A stretch of DNA of 12,772 bases, from the NCBI GenBank assembly GCA_958346935.1, contig CATVTM010000060.1, positions 1-12,772 of the forward strand, written 5' to 3'. The stretch is from an uncultured Collinsella sp. (lineage in GTDB: Bacteria > Actinomycetota > Coriobacteriia > Coriobacteriales > Coriobacteriaceae). The position numbers and the translations under genes are program-made. Of this stretch, positions 1 to 7,489 are shown one piece after another (positions within the stretch are counted from its first letter, which is position 1; each line of letters begins with the position of its first letter). Under the pieces are notes generated by a model, which searched no databases, had not been told where the DNA came from, and saw only the letters and a list, made by a program, of their open reading frames with translations.

Positions 1-19
1 TTTTAGGAGTTAGTGTTTC

Positions 20-2296
20 ATGTTGAACCTTCTTGAGGGCATTGGTTACACCGTTAAAGAAGAGGGCTTTTATAACGTCCCCAAGAAGGTCTCCCATGTA
101 CTCTCAATGCATAGGCCTCGATTTGATTTTGGCTCTCGCCAAGACAATTCTTTTTTTGATGTTATTTTTATTAATGGATGTGATTATTCCGTTCCGCATC
201 CTATTAGGTACCGTGTCGATCATCAGATTGAGGAACTTGAGGCTGCCGGCTTAACGGTCCAAAAGGTTAATGCCTGGGAGATGGAAAAGGATATTCTTAG
301 GCATGCGCGTACTTTTATTATTTTCCGTTGTCCCCTAAGTGATGAAGTTGAATCTTTAATTAGGCAGGCAAAAAAACTCAATAAGCGTGTTATTTATGAC
401 ATTGATGATTTGGTTATCGACACTGCTTATACCGATTCTATTCCGTTCGTTAATGCAATGACTGCTCATGATAAGTCTTGCTATGACGATGGAGTCAGGC
501 GAATGGGTGAAACACTGAAGCTTTGCGATTGCGCTATCACTACTACTGAGGGTATGGCGGAAGAATTAAAAAAATATGTTCCCAGGGTCTATATAAATAG
601 AAATGTAGCATCTGAATCGATGATTGATTATTCGAATATTGCTATCTATCGTCGAGATGTACTCCCCAGCTTGCAAAGCTCAAGCGTCTTGCCCGAGGAT
701 AGGGTTCCCTATAAGCGAGCGGTTGAGCGAAGGGATGAAAAACAGAAAACTCAGGAAATCAGAATCGGCTTTTTTAGCGGAAGCATTACCCATAATGCAG
801 ATTTCAATTCAGTGCTCCCAGCATTATCTAAGGTAATGGAGACTCATCACAACGTCACCCTGATGGTGGGCGGGGAACTCGATGTTCCTGATGACTTGAT
901 GCCATTTTCTGAACGTATTGTCACGTTCCCATTTTGCGATTGGCGTCGGCTTCCAAATTATATAGCTTCCTGTGATATCAATATCGCTCCTTTGGAGAAT
1001 ACTCTATTCAATCGAGCTAAATCCGAGAATAAATGGATTGAATCATCGCTTGTTAAGGTTCCTACGGTTGCTAGCAATGTTGGCGCCTTTAAGAAGATGA
1101 TTCAGGATGGCGTTACTGGATTTCTCTGCGATTGTGTTGAGGACTGGTGTGCTGCCCTCAATCGTCTGATATTAGATTCTGATCTTAGGAAGAGCGTCGG
1201 CGAATCTGCATATTTATACTGCCATGAGCACTGCACTACTGTTTCGGCTGCTAAAGCAATCCGAGATATTATTGTAAAAGAACAATCTCCCAATCTCGCA
1301 ATGGTCATGCCGAGCGTGAATACTAGCGGTGGTGTCTTAGTCGCCCTTAGGCATCTGTGCATTCTTCAAGACGCTGGCGTTGATGTATTGTTGCTTAATA
1401 CTGATGATTCAACAAAGTGGCTTGAAGTTTCCGGACATCGTATTCCTGTTCTTAATCGTGTCGTTCCTAGCGGTAAGCTCGATAAATGTCCTTTGTCGGG
1501 TGCAATTGATACCGCAGTTGCAACCCTTTGGGACACTCTTGATTTTGTTAGGCGCTATCCACGTATTGGTAAGAAAAAGTACTTGGTCCAGAATCTGGAG
1601 ACCGATTTTTATCTTCCAGGAGATAGACTGCGCCTTCAAGCAAATGCCACGTATTTGAATAATGATATTGACTATTTGACAATTTCGCCTTGGTGTGAGG
1701 AATGGCTTCAGGACAGGTTCGGTCAGGATTGTAAGTCTGTGCCAAACGGACTTGACCTTGCTGCGTTCCCTCATTCTGTGCGCGATTTTTCTTTGCCCAA
1801 AATTAGGATTCTAATTGAGGGGGATTGCGGTTCTGATTATAAAAATGTTGATGAAGCTTTCAGGGTAGTGGAAAGGCTTGACTCTGAAAGATATGAGATT
1901 TGGTACATGAATTACACTGGTAAAAAGAAGCCTTGGTACCGTATTGATAATTTCCTCGGTAGAGTACCGCATGATCAAATATCAGACATCTATAACCAGT
2001 GTCATATTTTATTGAAGACAAGCATTCTCGAAAGTTTTTCATATCCCCCGCTGGAGATGATGGCGACCGGCGGCTTTGTTGTTGCTGTTCCCAATGGAGG
2101 TAATGCAGAGTTCCTTCGCGACGGATTGAATTGCTTGCTTTATGACCGGGGAGATATTGATGCTGCGGTGAGCTGCATTAATCGCATCGTTAATGATCAC
2201 GGTCTTCGTAAGACGCTGTATGACGGGGGATTGAAGACTGCGGAGGAGAGGGACTGGTCAAAACTGACGGATAGAGTCGTTCGCCTATATGACTGA
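20..2296 (+). CDS. Tandem two-domain GT4/WsaF-like glycosyltransferase, probable rhamnosyltransferase
   Basis: 758 aa, soluble, no signal peptide or membrane segment seen. An in-frame TAG at 11-13 bounds the ORF, and AGGAG at 5-9 lies 10 nt before the ATG, so the gene is complete. Two GT-B units are visible. Unit 1 (about residues 48-420) has RYRV (63-66), YDIDDL (126-131), GSITHNADF (254-262) and a SENKWIE acceptor/nucleotide loop (335-341). Unit 2 (about 425-758) opens with PSVNTSGGV (431-439), has an LVQNLETDFY segment (522-531) like WsaF-type rhamnosyltransferases, PNGLDL (575-580), and the classic ILESFSYPPLEMMATGG E-x7-E loop (669-685). Known of the family: such proteins transfer NDP-sugars onto surface glycans. 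Inference: with rml genes following, it extends a rhamnose-containing polymer in the cytoplasm. Base composition is clearly AT-richer than the rml genes, as often seen in exchangeable polysaccharide genes. Acceptor, donor and linkage cannot be read from the sequence. Confidence 0.85.
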   Translation: MLNLLEGIGYTVKEEGFYNVPKKVSHVLSMHRPRFDFGSRQDNSFFDVIFINGCDYSVPHPIRYRVDHQIEELEAAGLTVQKVNAWEMEKDILRHARTFIIFRCPLSDEVESLIRQAKKLNKRVIYDIDDLVIDTAYTDSIPFVNAMTAHDKSCYDDGVRRMGETLKLCDCAITTTEGMAEELKKYVPRVYINRNVASESMIDYSNIAIYRRDVLPSLQSSSVLPEDRVPYKRAVERRDEKQKTQEIRIGFFSGSITHNADFNSVLPALSKVMETHHNVTLMVGGELDVPDDLMPFSERIVTFPFCDWRRLPNYIASCDINIAPLENTLFNRAKSENKWIESSLVKVPTVASNVGAFKKMIQDGVTGFLCDCVEDWCAALNRLILDSDLRKSVGESAYLYCHEHCTTVSAAKAIRDIIVKEQSPNLAMVMPSVNTSGGVLVALRHLCILQDAGVDVLLLNTDDSTKWLEVSGHRIPVLNRVVPSGKLDKCPLSGAIDTAVATLWDTLDFVRRYPRIGKKKYLVQNLETDFYLPGDRLRLQANATYLNNDIDYLTISPWCEEWLQDRFGQDCKSVPNGLDLAAFPHSVRDFSLPKIRILIEGDCGSDYKNVDEAFRVVERLDSERYEIWYMNYTGKKKPWYRIDNFLGRVPHDQISDIYNQCHILLKTSILESFSYPPLEMMATGGFVVAVPNGGNAEFLRDGLNCLLYDRGDIDAAVSCINRIVNDHGLRKTLYDGGLKTAEERDWSKLTDRVVRLYD

Positions 2297-2320
2297 TACT
2301 ATAGTTTTAATGTGATGGAT

Positions 2321-2370
2321 GCATACTTGCGGCAACGTAGACCTTTAAGTTAACGTTGCCGCAAGCATGC
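2321..2370. repeat. Large intergenic inverted repeat between GT and rmlA
   Basis: A 13-bp perfect stem (2326-2338 with 2353-2365), one mismatch, then 4 more pairs (2321-2324 with 2367-2370), enclosing a 14-nt loop. It ends 24 nt before the rmlA Shine-Dalgarno. No U-tract follows directly; the nearest T-rich stretch is about 15-20 nt downstream, next to the ribosome-binding site. It is therefore not a textbook intrinsic terminator. It could be an attenuator, an RNA-stability hairpin or a dispersed repeat. Confidence 0.7.
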
Positions 2371-2406
2371 AATGTCTGGCTGCTTTATTTTTTAAGGAGT
2401 TATGTT

Positions 2407-3306
2407 ATGAAAGGCATCATCCTCGCCGGCGGGTCCGGCACGCGCCTGTACCCGCTCACGCTCGTGACCTCCAAGCAGCTGCTGCCGGTCTACGACAAGC
2501 CCATGATCTACTACCCGCTGTCCACCCTCATGCTGGCGGGCATCCGCGACATCCTGGTCATCTCCACGCCGACCGACCTGCCCAACTTCGAGCGCCTGCT
2601 CGGGGACGGTTCGCGCTACGGCGTGAACCTCTCCTACGCGGAGCAGCCCTCGCCGGACGGCCTGGCGCAGGCCTTCACCATCGGCGAGGACTTCATCGGC
2701 GGAGAGCCGTGCGCCCTGGTGCTGGGCGACAACATCTTCTACGGCAACGGCCTGTCCCGCCACCTGACGCGCGCCGTCCAGAACGCCGAGTCGGGCCGCG
2801 CCACGGTCTTCGGCTACCACGTGGACGACCCCGAGCGCTTCGGCGTCGTGGAGTTCGACGGCGAGGGCAGGGCCGTCTCCATCGAGGAGAAGCCCGAGCG
2901 CCCCAAGAGCTCCTACGCCGTCACCGGCCTGTACTTCTACCCGGGCGACGTGGCCGCCAAGGCGCATAGGGTGGAGCCGTCGGCCCGCGGCGAGCTCGAG
3001 ATCACCACGCTCAACCAGATGTACCTGGAGGAGGGGACGCTGTCCGTGGTCACCCTCGGCCGCGGCTACGCGTGGCTGGACACCGGCACCATGGAGAGCC
3101 TGCACGAGGCGGCGGAGTTCGTCCGCGCCGTGGAGCACTCACAGGACCTGCCGGTGTCCGTCCCCGAGGAGATCGCCTGGGAGAACGGCTGGATCACGAC
3201 CGCCGGGCTCGAGGAGGCCGCGAAGGCCTACGGCAAGTCGGTCTACGGCCGGCACCTGAAGAAGGTCGCCGCCGGCGAGATCGTCAACAGCCCGCGCGAG
3301 TACTAG
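2407..3306 (+). CDS. rmlA: Glucose-1-phosphate thymidylyltransferase RmlA
   Basis: 299 aa. It makes dTDP-glucose from dTTP and glucose-1-phosphate, the first step of dTDP-L-rhamnose synthesis. ATG 2407 is chosen over an upstream in-frame codon because AAGGAG (2394-2399) sits 7 nt before it and the protein then begins MKGIILAGG as RmlA proteins do. Motifs: GGSGTR nucleotide loop (8-13), SKQLLPVYDKPM (22-33), LGDNIFYG (106-113) with metal-binding Asp108, EEKP (160-163), GELEIT (195-200) and WLDTGT (223-228) with the second metal Asp225. The length is normal for the family. It is very GC-rich with third positions almost all G or C, in sharp contrast to the genes on both sides. It is cut off from rmlB by a terminator and the two-gene cassette, although these genes normally form one operon. 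Confidence 0.97.
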   Translation: MKGIILAGGSGTRLYPLTLVTSKQLLPVYDKPMIYYPLSTLMLAGIRDILVISTPTDLPNFERLLGDGSRYGVNLSYAEQPSPDGLAQAFTIGEDFIGGEPCALVLGDNIFYGNGLSRHLTRAVQNAESGRATVFGYHVDDPERFGVVEFDGEGRAVSIEEKPERPKSSYAVTGLYFYPGDVAAKAHRVEPSARGELEITTLNQMYLEEGTLSVVTLGRGYAWLDTGTMESLHEAAEFVRAVEHSQDLPVSVPEEIAWENGWITTAGLEEAAKAYGKSVYGRHLKKVAAGEIVNSPREY

Positions 3307-3325
3307 CGCCAGCTTGTTTTCTTTT

Positions 3326-3359
3326 AGGGGTCACCGTTTATCTGGTGGCCCCTTTCGTT
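3326..3359 (+). terminator. Intrinsic terminator after rmlA
   Basis: A 10-bp stem (3326-3335 with 3344-3353, one G-T wobble) with an 8-nt loop, followed by TTTCGTT. It begins 20 nt after the rmlA stop. It implies that the following cassette is at least partly transcribed separately from rmlA. Confidence 0.7.
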
Positions 3360-3401
3360 ATGATTACGTTGACCATAAAGATAATATGATTGGGAGTGGA
3401 T

Positions 3402-3839
3402 GTGTTAAGCGTCTACTTTGGCGATATGCCAGAAGCGATTTACAACACAGCGACATATTTCAAAAACTCTTACCGGTCTACTTGGATTACGGATCCCTAT
3501 GCAGTCTCGATAATTAAAGATGTCGATCGATCGGTTGTTGTCTCCGAAAACGTCATCGAAAGCCCTGTGCTTGGATCCATCTCCCCACTCCAGCTTTCTG
3601 GTGGCGTGAAAACGCTGCTGCTTATGAGATTTGATCGTAAGCATATTTTTAACGCTTCTACTTGTGGTGACAACTGTGCCAAGTGGATTCTCGACATGGC
3701 GAAAGACCGCAAGCTCGTTGTGAATCTCTATCATGTGATGGACTTTGGTCGCGAGGATTTTAAAATCAAAGTCGTGAACAGCGGCCGAATCGTTCATAAC
3801 ATGGCCGAATTGATTCACGAGTCGATTCCGTATCTGTAG
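3402..3839 (+). CDS. DUF4869-like small conserved protein, cassette copy A
   Basis: 145 aa, function unknown. The assignment to DUF4869 is from memory of the family and needs a profile search. GTG 3402 is chosen over TTG 3390 because GGGAG (3392-3396) lies 5 nt upstream and because the paralogue at 12138-11689 starts at the matching residue (MLSIHLGD against M-LSVYFGD). No signal peptide or membrane helix is seen. Conserved blocks shared with copy B: IYxTxTYFxNSY (13-24), LGSI-PL-LSGGVKTLLL (57-74), FNASTCGDNCA (83-93) with a CGDNC cysteine pair (88-92), LYH-M-F (109-115) and RIV-NM (129-134). It ends 9 nt before the ATPase gene, so the two are almost certainly co-transcribed and act together. 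GC is much lower than in rmlA and rmlB on either side, which suggests insertion. Confidence 0.85.
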   Translation: MLSVYFGDMPEAIYNTATYFKNSYRSTWITDPYAVSIIKDVDRSVVVSENVIESPVLGSISPLQLSGGVKTLLLMRFDRKHIFNASTCGDNCAKWILDMAKDRKLVVNLYHVMDFGREDFKIKVVNSGRIVHNMAELIHESIPYL

Positions 3840-3848
3840 GTGCTGCTT

Positions 3849-4823
3849 ATGAACGGTTCGCATCTTGTTAAGATTTCCCGCCGTAGGGGAACCAAGTACA
3901 CATTTACCATCAAGCGGAACATCACTATTGTGCGTGGCGATAGCGGCACGGGTAAGACGACGCTGTTTGACATGGTCGCAGACTACATGCGAACGGGCGA
4001 GCAGTCGGGCGTTTCCTTGCAATGCGATTGTCCCTGTGTCGCCTTGACCGATTATGATTGGCGAAACCAGCTTTCGTCCGTTCATGACTCGATTGTATTT
4101 GTCGATGAGGGCTTAAAAGAGATCCATTCTGATGAGTTTGCCCATCATGTGCTGTATTCCTCGAATTATTTCGTGCTGATCTCAAGGGCTGATTTCCCCA
4201 ATCTTCCGTATAGCGTGGATGAGATTTACAAGATTAAGACGAGCGGAAAATACCATTCTTTCGTCCCTGTTTATCAAGATCGCGGGAATCATCGTTATGC
4301 TATTTCCCGGTCGGCGCCAAAACAGGACTTTTCTATCCTTCTATGCGAGGACAGTAAGTCTGGTTTTCAGTTCTTTAAACGGCATTTTGCTGACAGTGAG
4401 CTTACCTGTACTTCGGCCATGACGAACAGCGCGATTTTGGGCTGGTTGGATCAGCATCTCGACGATCGCGTGTTTGTTGTCGCGGACGGGGCGGCATTTG
4501 GGTGCTATGCGGACCGCGTCCTTAAGCTGCAAGACGTTCACCGCGATACTGTTACGGTTTGTCTTCCCGAGTCGTTCGAATGGCTTCTGCTGAGCTCCGG
4601 CGTAATTTCAGGGCTAGATGCCAAAGCAGTTCTGCAAGAGCCGGAAGCGTTTGCAGACAGTGAGAAGTTTAAAAGCTGGGAGGACTTCTTCTATAAGTAC
4701 TTACGCGATAAAACTGGGAATTCGGTCTTCCGGTACGACAAAGACTGCATTCCGGAGGCGTTTTGTAGGGGAAGTAATTCTGCGAAGGTTATGGCTCTTA
4801 TCGCGTGCCGAAATGTCCGATAG
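3849..4823 (+). CDS. P-loop ATPase with unknown C-terminal domain, cassette copy A
   Basis: 324 aa from ATG 3849. A GTG at 3840 directly after the previous stop is possible, but AGGTG (3838-3842) fits the ATG, and copy B starts at the matching residue. The N-terminal NTPase domain (about 1-130) has Walker A GDSGTGKTT (30-38), Walker B SIVFVDEG (81-88), and a VLISR strand (109-113) in the sensor position, followed by LPYSVDEI. The C-terminal domain (about 160-310) has CEDSKSGFQFF (166-176), VADGAAFG (211-218) and LPESFEW (239-245). The order of an acidic strand end, a helix and a second strand ending in Asp resembles a Toprim fold, but only one Asp of the usual DxD is present. There are no membrane segments. 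Inferred role: an ATP-driven partner of the preceding small protein. The process served is unknown; defence or surface regulation are guesses. Confidence 0.85.
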   Translation: MNGSHLVKISRRRGTKYTFTIKRNITIVRGDSGTGKTTLFDMVADYMRTGEQSGVSLQCDCPCVALTDYDWRNQLSSVHDSIVFVDEGLKEIHSDEFAHHVLYSSNYFVLISRADFPNLPYSVDEIYKIKTSGKYHSFVPVYQDRGNHRYAISRSAPKQDFSILLCEDSKSGFQFFKRHFADSELTCTSAMTNSAILGWLDQHLDDRVFVVADGAAFGCYADRVLKLQDVHRDTVTVCLPESFEWLLLSSGVISGLDAKAVLQEPEAFADSEKFKSWEDFFYKYLRDKTGNSVFRYDKDCIPEAFCRGSNSAKVMALIACRNVR

Positions 4824-4898
4824 TTTTGTTGAATAGTGTCGCGGCATCACTTCCTGCGGCATACTAAAGAAGCTGTACATGCTTCAGATTGGATTTTC

Positions 4899-5918
4899 AT
4901 GTCTGAGATCTTCGAACCCAAGAACATCATCGTCACGGGCGGCTGCGGCTTCATCGGCAGCAACTTCGTGCACTACGTGGTCAACAACCACCCCGGGGTG
5001 CACGTGACCGTCCTGGACAAGCTGACCTACGCCGGCAACCCCGAGAACATCGCGGGCCTGCCCGCCGACCGCGTGGAGCTCGTCGTGGGCGACATCTGCG
5101 ACGCCGGGCTGCTGGACCGCATCGTCCCGGGCCACGACGCCATCGTGCACTACGCCGCGGAGTCCCACAACGACAACTCCATCGCCGACCCCGAGCCCTT
5201 CCTTCGCACCAACGTGGAAGGCACCTTCCGCCTGCTCGAGGCCGTGAGGAAGCACGGAATCCGCTACCACCACGTCTCCACCGACGAGGTCTACGGCGAC
5301 CTGGCGCTCGACGACCCGGCCAAGTTCACCGAGGAGACGCCGTACCATCCGTCGAGCCCCTACAGCTCGACCAAGGCCAGCTCCGATATGCTCGTGCGCG
5401 CCTGGACCCGCACCTACGGGCTTCGCACCACGATCTCCAACTGCTCCAACAACTACGGCCCCTACCAGCACGTGGAGAAGTTCATCCCCAGGCAGATCAC
5501 CAACATCGTCGACGGCGTGCGCCCCAAGCTCTACGGCCGCGGCGAGAACGTCCGCGACTGGATCCACACCGAGGACCACAGCTCCGCGGTGTGGGACATC
5601 CTCACCAAGGGCCGCATGGGGGAGACCTACCTCATCGGCGCCGACGGCGAGAGGAACAACATCACGGTCCTGCGCATGATCCTGGAGGCCATGGGCCGCG
5701 ACCCCGAGGACTTCGACTGGGTCGCCGACCGCCCCGGCCACGACCGCCGCTACGCCATCGACAGCACCAAGCTCCAGCGCGAGCTGGGCTGGAGGCCGGC
5801 CCACACCGACTTCGCCGAGGGGCTCAAGCAGACGATCGACTGGTACGTCGCCAACGAGTCCTGGTGGCGCCCGGCCAAGGAGGCCACCGAGGCGCGCTAC
5901 CGCGCACAGGGCCAGTAG
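4899..5918 (+). CDS. rmlB: dTDP-glucose 4,6-dehydratase RmlB
   Basis: 339 aa extended SDR enzyme. It converts dTDP-glucose to dTDP-4-keto-6-deoxyglucose with bound NAD. ATG 4899 is preferred to GTG 4836 because the extra 21 residues are unlike RmlB. The ribosome-binding site is weak (GGA at 4891-4893). Motifs: TGGCGFIG NAD loop (13-20), YAGN (44-47), AAESHNDNSI (86-95; the commoner form is HVDRS), STDEVYG (127-133) with catalytic Thr128-Asp129-Glu130, Y155-x3-K159, CSNNYGPYQ (182-190) and YGRGENVRDWIH (212-223). It is GC-rich like rmlA and rmlCD. It starts 75 nt after the cassette-A ATPase and 14 nt before rmlCD, so rmlB-rmlCD form one transcription unit. No convincing promoter is visible in the 75-nt gap. 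Confidence 0.96.
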   Translation: MSEIFEPKNIIVTGGCGFIGSNFVHYVVNNHPGVHVTVLDKLTYAGNPENIAGLPADRVELVVGDICDAGLLDRIVPGHDAIVHYAAESHNDNSIADPEPFLRTNVEGTFRLLEAVRKHGIRYHHVSTDEVYGDLALDDPAKFTEETPYHPSSPYSSTKASSDMLVRAWTRTYGLRTTISNCSNNYGPYQHVEKFIPRQITNIVDGVRPKLYGRGENVRDWIHTEDHSSAVWDILTKGRMGETYLIGADGERNNITVLRMILEAMGRDPEDFDWVADRPGHDRRYAIDSTKLQRELGWRPAHTDFAEGLKQTIDWYVANESWWRPAKEATEARYRAQGQ

Positions 5919-5932
5919 GAGGGGAGAACTAG

Positions 5933-7387
5933 ATGGCAGACATCGCATTCGAGAAGGAACTCGCCGCCGCCGAGACCGGCATCGAGGGCCTGAAGGTCGT
6001 CGACCTCGCCGTCCACGGCGACTCGCGCGGCTGGTTCAAGGAGAACTGGCAGCGCGCCAAGATGTGCGCGCTCGGGATCCCGGACCTCCGCGTCGTCCAG
6101 AACAACATCTCCTACAACGACAGCCGCGGCGTCACCCGCGGCATCCACGCCGAGCCCTGGGACAAGTTCATCTCGGTGGCCCGCGGCAGCGTATTCGGCG
6201 CCTGGGTGGACCTGCGCGAGGGCAGCGAGACCTTCGGCAAGGTGTTCACCTGCACGCTCGACCCGAGCAGGGCCATCTACGTCCCGCGCGGCGTGGGCAA
6301 CTCCTTCCAGGCCCTGGAGGACGGCACCGCCTACACCTACCTGGTGGACGCCCACTGGTCGCTGGAGCTCAAGAGGACCTACACCTTCGTGAACCTCGCC
6401 GACCCGGAGCTTAACATCCAGTGGCCCATCCCGCTGGACCGGGCCACCGTCTCCGAGGCCGACCTCAACCACCCGATGCTCAAGGACGTCGTCCCCATGG
6501 CGCCCAAGAGGACGCTCGTCACCGGCTGCAACGGCCAGCTGGGCCGCGCGGTGCGCGCGCTGGCGGAGGAGCGCGGCGTCGCCAAGGACTTCGACTTCTG
6601 CGACATCGACACCTTCGATATGTCAGACCCGGACGCCTACACACAGTACGACTGGTCGCTCTACGGCACCGTGATCAACTGCGGCGCCTACACCGCCGTG
6701 GATAGGGCGGAGACCGCCGAGGGCCGCGCGACCGCCTGGAAGGCCAACGCGACCGGCCCGGCGCTGCTCGCCCGCACATGCTCTGATCACGGGATCACCC
6801 TCGTCCACGTGTCCAGCGACTACGTCTTCGACGGCACCGCCGAGGTGCATGACGAGGACGAGCCCCTCAGCCCGCTGTCCGTCTACGGCCAGACCAAGGC
6901 CGCCGGCGACATCGCCGTGGCCGGGTGCCCGCGCCACTACATCATGCGCTCCAGCTGGGTCATCGGCGAGGGCCGCAACTTCGTCAAGACGATGAAGGGC
7001 CTGTCCGACCGCGTCGCCGACCCCGAGGACGGGCTCGAGCAGGTCACGGTCGTTGACGACCAGCTGGGCCGCCTGACCTTCACGCGCGACATGGCCGAGG
7101 CCATCTTCCACGTGCTGGGGACGCACGCCCCCTACGGCACCTACGACTGCACCGGCTCCGGCACCGTCAAGTCCTGGGCCGATATCGCCCGCGCCGTCTT
7201 CGAGGCCGCCAACGGCAACGGGGACAGGGTCGTGCCGGTATCGACCGCCGACTACTACGCGAGCGCCGAGGGCCCCGTCGCCCCGCGCCCGGTCCACTCC
7301 GCGCTCGACCTGTCCAAGCTCGAGGCTGCCGGCTTCCACATGCCCGACTGGGAGGAAGAGCTGGGGGAGTACATCAAGACGCTCTAG
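5933..7387 (+). CDS. rmlCD: Bifunctional dTDP-4-keto-rhamnose 3,5-epimerase / dTDP-L-rhamnose synthase (RmlC-RmlD fusion)
   Basis: 484 aa, strong GGAGGGGAG ribosome-binding site before ATG 5933. The N-terminal epimerase domain (about 1-190) is a cupin with RGIH (69-72; His72 matches the catalytic His of RmlC), K78, and YVPRGVGNSFQAL (116-128), where ordinary RmlC has an AHGF-type segment. The C-terminal reductase (about 192-484) is an SDR with TGCNGQLG (197-204), SSDYVFDG (294-301), Y318-x3-K322 and RSSWVIGEG (339-347). Together the halves turn the RmlB product into dTDP-L-rhamnose using NAD(P)H. From family knowledge, similar fusions occur in Bifidobacterium and other actinobacteria. It is the last gene of the rml unit, and a strong terminator follows 23 nt after the stop. 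Confidence 0.93.
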   Translation: MADIAFEKELAAAETGIEGLKVVDLAVHGDSRGWFKENWQRAKMCALGIPDLRVVQNNISYNDSRGVTRGIHAEPWDKFISVARGSVFGAWVDLREGSETFGKVFTCTLDPSRAIYVPRGVGNSFQALEDGTAYTYLVDAHWSLELKRTYTFVNLADPELNIQWPIPLDRATVSEADLNHPMLKDVVPMAPKRTLVTGCNGQLGRAVRALAEERGVAKDFDFCDIDTFDMSDPDAYTQYDWSLYGTVINCGAYTAVDRAETAEGRATAWKANATGPALLARTCSDHGITLVHVSSDYVFDGTAEVHDEDEPLSPLSVYGQTKAAGDIAVAGCPRHYIMRSSWVIGEGRNFVKTMKGLSDRVADPEDGLEQVTVVDDQLGRLTFTRDMAEAIFHVLGTHAPYGTYDCTGSGTVKSWADIARAVFEAANGNGDRVVPVSTADYYASAEGPVAPRPVHSALDLSKLEAAGFHMPDWEEELGEYIKTL

Positions 7388-7409
7388 CCGCTATTAACTT
7401 TTCGAGAGT

Positions 7410-7444
7410 AAAAGCCGCCGTTCTTTAACGGCGGCTTTTCTTGT
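7410..7444. terminator. Strong bidirectional terminator between convergent rmlCD and GT2
   Basis: A 13-bp perfect stem (7410-7422 with 7427-7439) with a CTTT tetraloop. A T-run closes it on the + strand, and the A-run on its left gives a T-run on the - strand. It lies between two converging genes, so it can stop transcription from both sides. Confidence 0.93.
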
Positions 7445-7489
7445 TGGTGGCTATCTGCGCAGTGGTGCCAATAGTATTTTGCGGAAGAT

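Noticed and set aside
3369..3390. TTGACC and TATGAT before cassette copy A as a promoter
   Set aside because: The spacing is only 10 nt, far below the 16-18 nt needed; no better pair was found, so the promoter of copy A is unresolved.
4841..4885. Direct repeat GCGGCAT (4841-4847, 4856-4862) and small GAAGC/GCTTC hairpin before rmlB
   Set aside because: Short enough to arise by chance; no U-tract and no recognisable operator.
4884..5948. Long antisense open frame across rmlB (354 aa), with similar ones across rmlA and rmlCD
   Set aside because: High third-position GC removes stop codons on the opposite strand; products are low-complexity Val/Gly/Ala-rich and match no family, while the + strand enzymes are clear.
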